A stretch of 64,000 bases of DNA from Rhipidocladum racemiflorum. Taxonomy: Eukaryota; Streptophyta; Magnoliopsida; Poales; Poaceae. The stretch spans positions 61,013,915 through 61,077,914 of the forward strand of contig CM070575.1 of the NCBI GenBank assembly GCA_036346355.1. Direction: 5' to 3'. The position numbers and the translations under genes were made by a program. How positions within the stretch are numbered: the stretch's first letter is position 1; each line of letters opens with the position of its first letter. The notes beneath the pieces were generated by a model, which saw only the letters and a program-made list of their open reading frames with translations, was not told the origin of the DNA and made no database searches. Shown here piece after piece: positions 1-10,975 of this stretch.

Positions 1-202
1 GCCCACTTTACCACCGTAAGGGTGCAAGGTGATCGCCCAGCGGACAGGTGGCGTGCAGGCCATGCCGCTGGCGGTCAAGCGAGGTGATCGCCCAGTGGAC
101 AGGTGGCATCCATGCCACGCCGCTGGCGGTCAAGCGAGGTGATCGCCCAGCGGACAGGTGGCGTCCAGGCCACGCCGCTGGTGGTCAAGCGAGGTGATCG
201 CC
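1..202 (+). repeat. 55-bp tandem repeats in the LTR of element F (left part)
   Basis: The motif GATCGCCCAG starts at 31, 86, 141 and 196, an exact 55-bp period with a few substitutions. The fourth unit is cut at 202 by the insertion of element D and resumes at 59182, where CGCCCAGCGGACAGGTGG continues the same unit. The block is therefore the left part of an LTR (F) whose 3' end lies at 59882. The last five bases (TCGCC, 198-202) are D's target-site duplication. Bases 1-30 are F sequence ahead of the array. F's own left end is outside the window. Confidence 0.85.
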
Positions 203-2386
203 TGTCGGGACACAAATTTGCAAATCCGGACCCTCTCTATATTCAGCACTAGTCCAGGATCACGCTAGTACACACAGTCTCAACATAGATGAATATCACA
301 ATCATACACGGCGGAAAAATAAAAATAACTCCAATATAGAATATAAACTATTGAACGACCTTAAGGTCAACCTTACATTTACGAAGCCTTAACGGCTTCA
401 ACTCCAAATAAGCAGCAGCGGAACGACAAACATCGGTGAATCCCATCAGTACGCCACAGGCAACTGACGGGGTTCAACTCCTAGATAATCGCCTTCTCAC
501 GGAACTTCTTCTTCTTCGACGATGTAGACTTCTTCTCACTAGTGATTGTTTGTTTGCAAGGGGTGAGTACATAAAGCACTCAGCAAGTCATGCACAGAAT
601 GCAAGTCTAATAGCTATATGCATGGCTTATTCCAAGTAACAGGCTGAATGGTTAATTTGCAGAAAAGCAACAATCACAAATAAACATAATAGATTGTAAA
701 GCAGTAAAACAAATAATGACAGTAATAGATTTCACAGTTATTTCACAAGTAACCCATTCCACATCCTTAAACAGTTATCACTTTTCCACAGGCAATCTGC
801 CTCCAAGACCAAGTTCAATTTTAAGAAAAGCTAAACCTTGACTGTAATCCCCGAGCATTGTCCAGTACCGCGGACACGGCTATTCGAATAGATTTTACAC
901 TCTGCAGAGGTTATACACTTTACCCACAAGATACAATCAACTCATCACGTCAGCCGTGAATCGCCATACAAGAGTATGCGAATGAGTGATTATAACAAAG
1001 CCTTTTGGAAACTTCTAACTACACAAGTGAACCTCTCCGGTTTTTGCCATACACCATCCCTTCCCTTAATAAAGGCGAAGTATGGGACCGACATACCGTT
1101 GGATGGGTACCATGCCGCAGCCCTGCTACGCTCCCCCTTCAAGCTACACAAAAGATGTAGTTGACACCCCGAGGTACCACATGCAAGTTATTAGAAACTT
1201 ATTGAACTAGGTCCGTCTCATTACAGACATGTGGTTGTATGTTTGACTCAGTTCAAAGGCTTGCAAGGTTAATTCCTTAGAGTGACCAGGGCAAGACTTA
1301 CATCAATACTCTCAAAGAAAACCATTTCACCATCAGTCATACATATATCATGTTTCAAACATTCCCAACCGCCAAACTGGCCCACCATAAATCTTGCCAC
1401 TTGCCCCAGTCTAAATCATTTTATCACCCCAGTTGATTATTGCGCAACACAATGCCAACAACAACTCAACTTCCTTGAAGAAGCACGAAGGCCTCCGCAT
1501 ATCAACTTCATCGTGTCGGCAACACGTCACACGATTTCAAAATACATTGCATATTCCATTAATCAATATTGACATTTGTAACTCCAAAATGATGGCACTG
1601 ACTCGTTGCAGGTCTAAGCAGACTAATACGTTATATCTAACCCATGTTGGCAATTTATTAGCTACCAACTATTAATCAACAAACCTAGGGTGACAAATGA
1701 ATCATGGCATACAATCATTATAGGCAAGGTGGCGATAACAAGTAGGTTGATTATCTAATCCCAAATTAATTGAAATCAGTTTAACTCAAACTAGCATGCA
1801 ATAATTTGAAACAACACAATTTTCGAAAATGGGATCAACATGGTCAAAGCACAACTTGCCTGGCCCTTGCAACTTTTACTGTTCTTTACTCTTTATCTTC
1901 GATTCTTGATCCTCGATCTTCAATCTTCGCTTCCTTGACCTTCAGCTCCGTAGAACGATTTTCGGACGACGCGTCTAACGATTAAAGAAGAAGCAAATAC
2001 AAACCAACTCAAAAGACAATCAAGTAAAACTCCAAGTTAAGAACAAATAGCATTGGGCACAACGGCTTGGATGAATTTAGGAACTTGAACGGATTAGATC
2101 GAAGAGTTGACAAAAGAGAACGGGCTTTCGGGAAAACACCGAAGAGGGAAAGATTAATAACTGGAGGAGAAAGAATAATATTCCGAAGAATATTTCTTCA
2201 GAAGTTATTGTCTTGATTGGACAAATGATGACATATGGGCTCTCGATCTATAGATTGGGTCCATAAAGATAAGTTAGTTCACAATGAACTAAACTGAGGC
2301 GCAAGATTGACTTTTATTGACTGAACGAAACACGGTCAAACAAAAGAGAGACGGATAGATTAGATCGGGCACAAGGGTATGACACA
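203..2386 (-). repeat. Element D left (3') LTR, distal segment
   Basis: This is the end of D's LTR in minus orientation. It matches 32123-34190 almost base for base except a deletion of about 105 bp in the right copy. The part nearest 203 is related to the distal part of A/E LTRs, including the terminal GTCCCGACA. Element A interrupts it after 2386; ACACA at 2382-2386 is A's target duplication. No gene is seen in it. The plus-strand ORFs here, for example 436-639 and 1282-1572, are incidental. Confidence 0.88.
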
Positions 2387-2996
2387 TGTAACACCCCAAT
2401 TTTTGCTTTTCATGAAATTAAATATTATTTTGCACTTTTGTGAATTTTTGGAATTTTCTGGAATTTATTTGGATTTATTTGGAATTTATTTGAATTTATT
2501 CCATTTTGAAATAATTAAAGAATTTAACTTTGCAAATAAAATTTTGTTGGAAATATTTTATTTGAGTCCAAAATGCCGCAAAGTATTTTTCAGAATTTTT
2601 CTGGAATTTTTCTGAGTCTTTTGCTATTTTTAATGAATTAAATAAATTACTGGAAATTATTTTAATTATTAAATCACTGGAAAATCGAGTCGGGTCAAGT
2701 ACTATTCATCCGACCGGACTCGAGTCCGAGTCAGACTCGAGTCCGACCCGAGCCACGTGATTCGGTCGAACCGCGTCCAAACCCTAACCATTGTGGACCG
2801 TCGGATCAAGATCCAACGGTCAGGATCCGCGCCGCACCGTTCGATCGGATCCGATCCGGATCCATGCGCGCCAGGCCATCGTGGCCGTGGATCGCGCCAC
2901 GTGGATGGTGGAGGCATCGTCTTCCCCGGCCGGATCCGGCTCGGACTGCTCCGCCGTGTGGGCATAGGGCTCCGCCCTACGCGCGCATGCCGAGGC

Positions 2997-3004
2997 TATT
3001 TAAA
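2997..3004 (+). promoter_or_regulatory. LTR TATA box of element A (5' copy)
   Basis: TATTTAAA lies just before a GC-rich leader with AAACCCTAGCC, a pattern common in plant 5' leaders. The same box is at 11590 in the 3' LTR and as TATTTAA at 35307, 45572 and 54986 in element E. Transcription would start about 30 bp downstream. Confidence 0.7.
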
Positions 3005-3334
3005 GCTCCGCGCCGCCTCCGAGGTCCGCTTCAACCGTGCGCACCTTTTGCCCCACCTCCCGAAACCCTAGCCGCCGCCGTTCGTGCCCGATTGCTCGCC
3101 GGAGTTGGTTGGGTCCCCACGGTGGTTTCTGCTGTCTTCCGTAGATCCAGCCGCTCGTCGACACCGAGCCGGATCCAAAACCCTCACCGAGACGCACCGA
3201 CCGGGATCACTCACCTCGCCGAGAACGCGTGGAACGCCGTTGCCGTGGTCGCCTTCCTCGGTCCCGGCCACCGGCGCCGCCACCTCGCCATCGGCGCTCG
3301 GGAGCTCCTCGCCCATTCGATCTCCATCCGCTTG

Positions 3335-3346
3335 GTTGAGGTGAGG
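3335..3346 (+). promoter_or_regulatory. Putative 5' splice donor in the LTR leader
   Basis: GGTTGAG|GTGAGG fits the plant donor consensus about 340 bp after the TATA box. The A 3' LTR keeps it (GT at 11939-11940). E has GTGAG at the equivalent place (GT at 35681 and 45926). This suggests a GC-rich first exon followed by an AT-rich intron. No transcript evidence is available. Confidence 0.4.
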
Positions 3347-4201
3347 CCACGCCGCCATATCGTTCCTAGCGCCGATCTAATCCTGGCCGTTAGATCTAAA
3401 TCGGGCGGTGTAGATTAGATTCAGCTCAAACGGTTGGATCTACTAAGGACCGCTGGATCTAGATCCAACGGTGGAGATTGAGCCTCGTGGTTTCTTCATC
3501 GCACGCGCTTAGATAGATCTCGACCGTCCGATCCGAATCGAACGCCCCGATTATGCCACGTAGCTTTAGCGCCGCATTGCGGCGAAGACGCGTGGCCGCT
3601 AACATGCGGCTCGCATGTCACCGCACTGCCGCGGCGCCGGATCCACCATGGACCCGAGCCGCGCGTGGGCCGTGTCCATGGACCAGGACACGTGGTAGCA
3701 CCCGGGTGGTGCCACGTGGCCGATGACATCATGCTGACGTCATCGGTGGGTTCGGCCGGCGCTGACGTCAGCAAGTCCACGTGGACCAATCGGATGCTGA
3801 CACGTGTCACTGCTGATGCAATAATTGATTTTTCGAAAAAGAAAATAATTTAATAATTCGGTTAAATAATTGATTTGAATTTCAAAACTTCAAACGCTTA
3901 TAACTTTTGCGTTTCAACTCCGATTTGAGTGATTCAAATTTCTAAATTTGTAGAAAATTGAGATCTACCTAATTATGAAGTTTATTTAATTTTTGGACTA
4001 AAGTTTTTCTCTGTAATATTATTTAATTGATTATTTAAGCGTTAATAAATCATAACTTTTGCATCTTAACTCCGATTTGAACGACTCCAGTTCCTAAAAA
4101 TCCAGAAAATTATGTTCTCTCTGTTTATGGATTTTATTTGGATGTTTGGACACTTTTTGTCCACTATTTTATTCATTTGTTACTATTTACACGCGTAACG
4201 A

Positions 4202-5535
4202 GTAGACGTTGAAGTGCCGGAAGGATTCGAAGGAGAAGTGTTGACTCAGGATTCAACTCAAGACCAAGAACAAGTACTCTTTGAAGGCAAGTTATGCTTT
4301 GACCATGTTGATCCCATTTTGAAATCTATTTTGGTTCAAATTATTGCATGCTAGTTCAATTAGAATATACTTTATTTAAATATGGGAGATTAGCTAAATA
4401 CCAATTTGCTGTATGACACCTTGATTAATTAAATATGTGCCATGACCCCTTGTCACCCTAGTTGTGGTTTACTAGTTGGACATAATCAAATTGCCAACAT
4501 GGGTTTTAGACCGTTGTAGTATATTGCTTAGACCTGCTACGTGCTCATGACATGATTTTGGACAATCAAATGTTAATATTGACTTAATGATATATTGAAC
4601 CTGTTTTGGAAAGGTATCATGTGATGTTGATAGCACGTGGTGCATGGTAATCAACTGGGGTTTTGATAAATAGTTTTCGGCCGGGGCATGTGGCAAGAAT
4701 GATCAGGTGGGCCAGTGTGGCACTGGGGATGTTGATTTGGTTCTTCGGGTAGTCTTGCCCTGGTCACTCTAAGGACTTAACCTTGCAAGCCTTTGAACTG
4801 AGTCATACTTGCAACCACATGGCTGGAATGGGACGGCCCTAGTTGACTAAGTCGCTAAGGACTCACTTGTGGAGCCTCAGGGTGTCAATTACACCGTTTG
4901 TGTGATTGTACGGGGGAGCGTATCGTGGCTGTGGCCAGATACCCATCTAACGGTGTGTTGGTCCCATACTTCGCCTTGGTTAAGGGAAGGGATGGTGTAG
5001 AGCACGAACCGGAGAGGACCACCTGTGTTGTTTGAGGCTTCCTAATGGCTTTGTTACTGAACTCGCCTTTGTGGTGTTTGACTGTATCTTGTGGGTAAAG
5101 TGCACAACCTCTGCAGAGTATAAAATCTATTCGAATAGCCGAGTCCGCGGTATTGGACATCGCTCGGGGATTACAGTCAAGGGTTAGACTTTCTGAAAAT
5201 AACTTGGATTTGAAAGGTTGGTTTGGATTAAATAATGATGTTGATGGACATGTGGATTAAGATGGGAAAAGATGTTTACTAAACTCCTTGAACAGTTATT
5301 TATGCTATACTGTTTCTACTGCTTTCGAATCTACTTATGATACTTGTTAAATGTCACTTCGCAAATATACCTTGAGCTATTCCTTTGTACCAAGCCATGC
5401 ATATAGTATATTAGCTTGCATTCATGCATGACTTGCTGAGTACCAAGTACTCACCCTTGCCACAATACAACACCAGTTGAAGAGGAGACTACACCAGCTT
5501 TGGAGGAGGAGCTCCACGAGGAACCGTCTACTTAG
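4202..5535 (+). CDS. Putative split acidic mini-ORF inside the LTR (A, 5' copy)
   Basis: Two short coding-like blocks, 4202-4286 and 5477-5535, could be joined by removing 4287-5476. Block one reads VDVEVPEGFEGEV and ends QVLFE; block two reads VEEETTPALEEEL and ends EEPST before a stop at 5533. The boundary GAAG|GCAAGT matches the rare GC-AG intron class, and joining it to CACCAG|TTGAAG keeps the frame across a phase-1 junction. In element E most differences in block one are at third codon positions. An AATAAG motif follows near 5630. The start codon and any upstream exon are not resolved, and the function is unknown. Protein-level selection is inferred; chance conservation of LTR sequence remains possible. 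Confidence 0.4.
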
Positions 5536-5826
5536 GGAGCGAGCCCAGTCAGTTGCCTGTGGTATACTGGATGGCGCCACGAAGTTATCTTATTTTCCGC
5601 TGCTATTATCTCTCTTATAATAAGTTCCGCCCTGCGAGGCGTACATTTGTAACTTGACCTTAAGGTCGGGTAACCAGTTTGATTATTTAATTAAAGTACT
5701 TTATTGGTATCGAATGGTATGATTGTGATATTTACCGATGTTAAGACTGTGTGCACTAGCGCGTTCCTGGACTAGTGCTGAATACACAGAGGGTCCGGAT
5801 TTGCAAATTCGGGGTCCCGACAGAGG

Positions 5827-5839
5827 TGGTATCAGAGCC
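5827..5839 (+). other. Primer-binding site of element A (initiator Met-tRNA type)
   Basis: TGGTATCAGAGCC lies four bases after the LTR end. This is the usual plant PBS complementary to the 3' end of initiator methionine tRNA. It is identical in both units of E and, on the minus strand, in D. Confidence 0.92.
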
Positions 5840-6037
5840 ATACTGACCGTAGGCTCAAACCTAGCTAGAATGGTCGTAGAGAGGTTAAAACCTATTTTCT
5901 AAAAGCTAAAAGTTCGTCAAGATAAGAAATGATATCTCGACTTACCCCCTTCTCTCTTTTCTTGTCTCTTGCTGAATTTTTCCTTACCTTGTCACGATTT
6001 AAAAATTTCGAGTTCCTACGTGAGCATCTTGTGACAG

Positions 6038-6757
6038 ATGGAGGGAGAGTTCTACTACGTCGATCTGGAGGTTGGTCACGCCGTAGAACTTTGGCGTATG
6101 CTACAGACTCTCGGAGATTTTGAGAAGCCACAATACCAAGTGGAAGTGATCAGACAAGCAGGATTGATCAAGGCTTGTGACGTGAAGATTGTGGTACCTG
6201 CTAGGAAGAAGGGCCCAGGCAATCGCCCGATACACTACACTGCCAGAAGGTCTACGATGCAGATGGGTATCCAAGAAGTGTCACGACGAGCAATGCGGCA
6301 CATTACCCGCATCTACGCCAGAGAATTGGAGAGCACGGTGTTCCGTTATCATCCGCGCAGCGATAACCTTCTTGACCCGAAGATGATTCAGGATGAGAAT
6401 GCCATGGTCACACAGTTGGCACGACTTGTTGTCGCCCAGGAGGATGTACTCGATGATACAAGCAAGGAGCTACAGAAGGCCCGCAAGGAGATCACGACAG
6501 AGAAGAACAGATGGCGGGAAGCTCAAGAGTATGTGTCACACCTTCTACGAAGGATTGACGAGTTGGAGATGGCTTTGTACGGACTAGAGCCAGAGCCAAT
6601 GCTCGAGCTGCACGAGCCAGATCCGGAGGAGTCAGATCTCGATGAGGACACTGCTTCTTCGACTACCACAGATGACACAGTTGCTGGACATGGCAATCGT
6701 TTCGCGCCTATGCCGCAGCATCCGTATCCAGGCCGTGGAGGTTTTCTTGATGAGTGA
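6038..6757 (+). CDS. ORF0 of element A, 239-aa protein of unknown function
   Basis: The frame is open between PBS and gag. The N-terminal half looks globular and holds the most conserved stretch, including TARRST, MGIQEVSRRA and RELEST (residues about 68-105). Residues about 135-190 are rich in E, K, R and leucine and likely form a coiled coil. An acidic, Ser/Thr-rich segment follows (about 195-220), and the tail has AGHGNRFAPMP and ends FLDE. No catalytic motif, zinc finger or membrane segment is seen. The E homologues (262 aa) share the core and tail but have a different N-terminus. An extra ORF in this position is reported for rice RIRE3/RIRE8 (orf0). The start at 6038 is the first ATG before conserved sequence. 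It stays open although gag-pol of the same element is broken. Confidence 0.8.
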   Translation: MEGEFYYVDLEVGHAVELWRMLQTLGDFEKPQYQVEVIRQAGLIKACDVKIVVPARKKGPGNRPIHYTARRSTMQMGIQEVSRRAMRHITRIYARELESTVFRYHPRSDNLLDPKMIQDENAMVTQLARLVVAQEDVLDDTSKELQKARKEITTEKNRWREAQEYVSHLLRRIDELEMALYGLEPEPMLELHEPDPEESDLDEDTASSTTTDDTVAGHGNRFAPMPQHPYPGRGGFLDE

Positions 6758-7043
6758 GCGTAGGTTCTATAGTGAGACTCCTTTGCCGAGTCGCGTCATA
6801 GAAAAAAGAGTCACCCTTTAGGCGTTAGACTCCAGTGTTAGTTCGATTTGGATTTTCATTGCTTGCTGAGTGTGCAGTATGTGTTGCAAGGCCCCTAGGC
6901 ATTGTAAGCAACCATACCAAGTTACTATTGATTAAAATAATAAAGTCGGACCTTAAGGTTACACCTTTCGCCCCGCATAAGTTCCATATCACTTGTCTAT
7001 TCTTGTTTCCCTCTCATCTCTAAAGCCTAGAGCAAATCGACAG

Positions 7044-8120
7044 ATGGTGAACACCCGCGGAAACCTTGGAGGCAATGGAAGTGGTTGTCGCCCAGCAGAA
7101 AATTCCAATGATGGAGCACCAGCACCGCCATTGGACATGCAGAATTTCGGAGCTTTCCTCGCTGCTCAGACTCAGTTGATGCATGCTATGATGCAACAGA
7201 TGCAAAACGTCACTGCTCAGGCCACTGCTAATCAAGTTAATCAGGGACAACGCCAGAATACAAGACTGTCAGAGTTCATGAGGACTCATCCACCCACTTT
7301 TTCTGGGAATGCCAATCCATTGGAGGCTGATGATTGGTTAAGATCAATTGAGAGGAAGCTACACATCGCTCAATGCATGGGAAATGAGAAGGTACTCTAC
7401 GCTTCTCATCAGTTGGAAGGAACAGTGAGACGCTGCTACAACTACAACGAGCCAGGACACTTTGCCAACAGTTGCCCAAAGAAGACAGCAGGAGTGACCC
7501 CAGTCCGCTTCAATCTAGGATCCACACCAGCTAGGACGCCAGCACCAGGAGTCACACCCCAGACTGTGGTGAGAGGCCGAGTCAATCATGTCACCGCGGA
7601 TGCACTGCAGAATGCTACGGACGTCGTACTGGGTAAGTTACTTGTTAACTCAGTACCTGCGACAGTTTTGTTTGATTCTGGAGCTTCGCATTCGTTTGTT
7701 TCGCAAGGCTTTGCTGCTAAAAATGATTTGGGGATTGCAAGGCTTAAATGCACGCTTGTAGTTCAAACCCCTGGTTCCGAACTCCGAACGAAAGTAGGAT
7801 GTTCTGGGGTGAGAATACTAATAGATGGAATAGAGTTCCTAGCGAACCTTATTATTTTGGAGACCCAGACCTTAGACGTCATTTTGGGAATGGATTGGCT
7901 ATCCAAGCACAAGGCCATATTGGATTGTGGACGAAGGACTATCTCAGTTGAGAGCCCGTGTGGAAAGAGAGTGGAATTTCAAGCCACTGCCGTTAGGGAT
8001 GGACAGTTGATGGTTAACAGTACCAAGGCAATCAGCATAGAGGATGTCTCAGTAGTGAATGAGTACCCAGATGTTTTTCCGGAAGATCTACCTGGTATAC
8101 CGCTTGAGACGAGGACATAG
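7044..8120 (+). pseudogene. gag-pol: Element A gag-protease, internally deleted and frameshifted
   Basis: The start MVNTRGN (ATG 7044) matches gag of E. Conserved capsid sequence (HPPTFSGNANPLEADDWL, residues about 88-105) runs to LEGT, then joins directly to the zinc knuckle. About 570 bp present in E, most of capsid, are missing in frame. The knuckle reads CYNYNEPGHFANSC, so the second Cys is Tyr. The protease keeps its active-site motif FDSGASHSF near nt 7670-7700 and LGMDWL near 7890. The frame ends at 8120 after PGIPLETR, where a one-base shift replaces the PLDRDIEF frame seen in E. The product could not build a normal capsid. Confidence 0.88.
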
Positions 8121-10938
8121 AGTTTGTGATAGAGCTTGTACTGCACACAATGATAGCAAAGAGACCCTATCGGATGTCCACCGAGGAGTTGGTGGAGATG
8201 AAGAAACAAATAGAGGAGTTAATGGAGAAAGGATTTATCGACCGAGTTCGTCGCCGTGGGGAGCACCGCTTTGTTCGTCAAGAAGAAGGACGGGAGTTTC
8301 AGGATGTGCATTGACTACCGTGCACTCAATGAAGTCACCGTGAAGAATAAGTATCCGCTACCCAGGATTGATGATTTGTTTGATCACCGAGAGGAGCCGG
8401 AGTTTTCTCCAAGATTGACCTAAGATCGGGATACCATCAGTTGAAGATCCGATCAGAAGATATTCCGAAAACCGCATTTTCGTCAAGATATGGACATTAC
8501 GAGTTTACAGTTATGTCCTTTGGTCTGACGAATGCGCCAACATATTTCATGAATATGATGAATAAGGTGTTCATGGAATATTTGGACAAGTTTGTGGTCG
8601 TGTTCATAGATGATATCTTAATCTACTCCAAGACGGAGGATGAACATGCCGAACACTTGAGGCGAGTGTTGGAAAAGCTGAGGGAACAGCAACTCTTCGC
8701 CAAGTTCAGCAAGTGTGATTTTTGGAAGGACAAGGTGGAGTTTCTTGGACATGTAATGACCGCAGAAGGAGTCGCCGTTGATCCAAGCAAGGTAGAAGCT
8801 GTGTTACATTGGGAGCAGCCAAAGACCGTGACCCAGATTAGAAGTTTCCTTGGAATGGCAGGATACTATCGCCGGTTCATTGAAGGCTTTTCGACAATTG
8901 CGAGACCTCTTACGCAATTACTGAAAAAGGAGAAGAAGTTTACATGGACGCTGGAGTGCGAGAAAGGATTCCAAGAACTGAAAACGAGATTGACATCAGC
9001 ACCAGTGTTGGTTCTGCCGGACGTCAATCAAAGCTTTGATATCTATTGTGATGCATCACGCCAAGGACTTGGATGTGTGTTGATGCAGAACGGAAAGGTT
9101 GTTGCTTATGCATCAAGGCAGTTGAGGCCGCATGAGGAGAATTACCCGACACATGACCTAGAGTTAGCTACCGTAGTGCATGCCTTGAAGATATGGCGTC
9201 ACTATCTGATTGGAAACAGATGTGAAGTATACACGGACCATAAGAGTCTTAAGTACATATTCACCTAGTCGGATCTGAACATGAGGCAGAGAAGATGGTT
9301 AGAGTTGATCAAGGACTACAATGTTGGAATCCATTACCATCCCGGGAAGGCCAACGTAGTTGCCGATGCCTTGAGTCGGAAAAGCCATACCATGAATATG
9401 TTGATAGCCACGAATCAGGATGAGCTATGCCAGGAATTTCAGAGAATGAAGATTGAGGTGGTACCCAATGGATTCTTGGCCGCATTGGAAGTGAAACCTA
9501 CTGTGAAGGATCAGACCCGAGAAGGACAAAAGGATGATGACAAGATCCGTAGGATTAAGTCCAAAATGGAGGAAGGCAAGGCAAATGATTTCAAGCTAGA
9601 TGGGCAGAGCACGTTATGGATGAAGGATCGGATTTGCGTGCCGAACAAGAAGGAATTAAAGCAACTGATTCTGGAGGAAGCCCATGACTCCAAGTATTCA
9701 ATTCACCCAGGGAGTGCCAAAATGTATCAGGATTTGAAGGAGAGATTCTGGTGGCCAAGCATGAAGCGAAAAGTTGCCGAGCATGTTGCATTGTGCGACG
9801 TATGCCAGAGAGTCAAGGCAATGCATCGAGACCAAGCGAGGATTGTTGCAAACCGAAGATACCTGAGTGGAAGTGGGAGGAAATCGGAATGGATTTCATC
9901 ACCGGTTTACCCAAGACTCAAGGGGGTTATGACTCCATATGGGTTATAGTAGATCGTTTGACCAAAGTAGCCCATTTTATCCCCGTAAAGACCACTTACT
10001 CGGGGGACAAGTTAGCAGAATTGTATATGATCAGGATCGTCTGTTTGCATGGAGTACCAAAAAGGATTGTATCGGACAGAGGTACCCAATTTACCTCAAG
10101 GTTCTGGAATAAGTTGCATGAAGCCATGGGAACCCGTTTGAACTTCAGTACAGCCTATCATCCACAGACGGATGGACAGACCGAAAGAGTCAATCAGATT
10201 CTGGAGGATATGCTAAGAGCGTGTGCATTGGCTTATGCTACCTCTTGGGATAAGAGTTTGCCGTATGCCGAGTTCAGTTACAATAATAGCTACCAAGCTA
10301 GTTTACAGATGTCACCTTTTGAGGCACTGTATGGTCGACCCTGTCGGACGCCATTAAACTGGAATGAGACCGGCGAGCGCCGTGTCTTCGGGCCTGATAT
10401 ACTTCAAGAAGCTGAAGAGCAGATTGCCACGATTAGGGAAAGGTTGAAGATAGCCCAATCACGACAGAAGAGTTACGCTGACAACCGTCGCCGGGACTTG
10501 AGTTTTGAACCAGAGGACTATGTATACCTCAGAGTTACGCCTCTCAGGGGAGTTAAGAGGTTCCATGCCAAGGGGAAACTTGCACCCCGTTATGTTGGAC
10601 CATTTAGGATTTTGAGCCGCAAAGGCGAAGTTGCTTACCAGCTAGAGTTGCCGCAGTCGTTAGCAGGAGTACATGACGTGTTCCATGTGTCCCAGCTAAA
10701 AAAATGTCTTCGAGTGCCGGATGAGCAAACGCCCTTAGAATCAATTGAGTTGCAAGAAGATTTGACTTACAAGGAGCATCCCGTGAAGATTTTGGACACT
10801 ATGGATCGAGAGACCAGAAATAAGTCAACCCGTTTCTGTAGAGTTCAGTGGAGCAACCATGCAGAGAGCGAAGCAACTTGGGAACGAGAAGAGGATTTGA
10901 GGAAAGATTTTCCGGACCTATTCTTTAGTAAGCCCTGA
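8121..10938 (+). pseudogene. gag-pol: Element A pol: RT, RNase H, integrase and chromodomain, broken
   Basis: RT begins in a shifted frame (MSTEELVEMKK, near 8175), shifts again near 8250 and 8385, then is open from 8441 to 9268. It contains FSSRYGHYEF, the catalytic FIDD (about 8600-8620) and RNase H (IYCDASRQGLG, near 9040). A TAG at 9266-9268 replaces the Gln codon seen in E. The next open part holds the end of RNase H and the integrase zinc-binding HHCC region (to about 9810). A frameshift near 9830 leads to the last frame, open to 10938, with the integrase core (GMDF, SDRG, TERV carry the D, D, E residues) and a chromodomain-like C-terminus ending FFSKP. A's integrase core is intact, unlike E's. 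Confidence 0.9.
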
Positions 10939-10960
10939 ATCTCGGGGACGAGATTCTATT

Positions 10961-10975
10961 AAGGGGGGGGAGGTT
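10961..10975 (+). other. Polypurine tract of element A
   Basis: AAGGGGGGGGAGGTT directly precedes the 3' LTR start TGTAAC at 10976. The same tract occurs before LTR3 of E (shorter G run), before LTR2 with one change, and inverted in D at 28708-28722. Confidence 0.92.

Larger units (their letters stand above)
2387..5822 (+). repeat. Element A 5' LTR (3436 bp)
   Basis: Starts TGTAACACCCC and ends GGGTCCCGACA, four bases before the PBS. An AT-rich first part gives way to a GC-rich stretch (about 2690-3800) holding the TATA box, G-box (CACGTG) sites and TGACGTCA sites (3735-3742, 3763-3770), then AT-rich sequence to the end. U3 is about 0.6 kb if the TATA at 2997 is used, leaving about 2.8 kb of R-U5. 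Long GC-rich ORFs here (for example 2864-3418) lack conservation as proteins and are composition artefacts. Confidence 0.92.

Noticed and set aside
436..1675. Plus-strand ORFs in D's left LTR (436-639, 976-1164, 1282-1572, 1433-1675)
   Set aside because: They are antisense to D and lie in LTR sequence. The second copy (32356-33481) keeps some only because the LTRs are recent duplicates, and one of them changes frame there.
2864..3418. Long GC-rich plus ORFs in the LTR leader (also 11350-11937, 45597-45929, 55011-55343)
   Set aside because: Frames are Arg/Pro/Ser-rich, not conserved between A and E, and shifted by indels between LTR copies. They may be transcribed as leader, but I see no protein.
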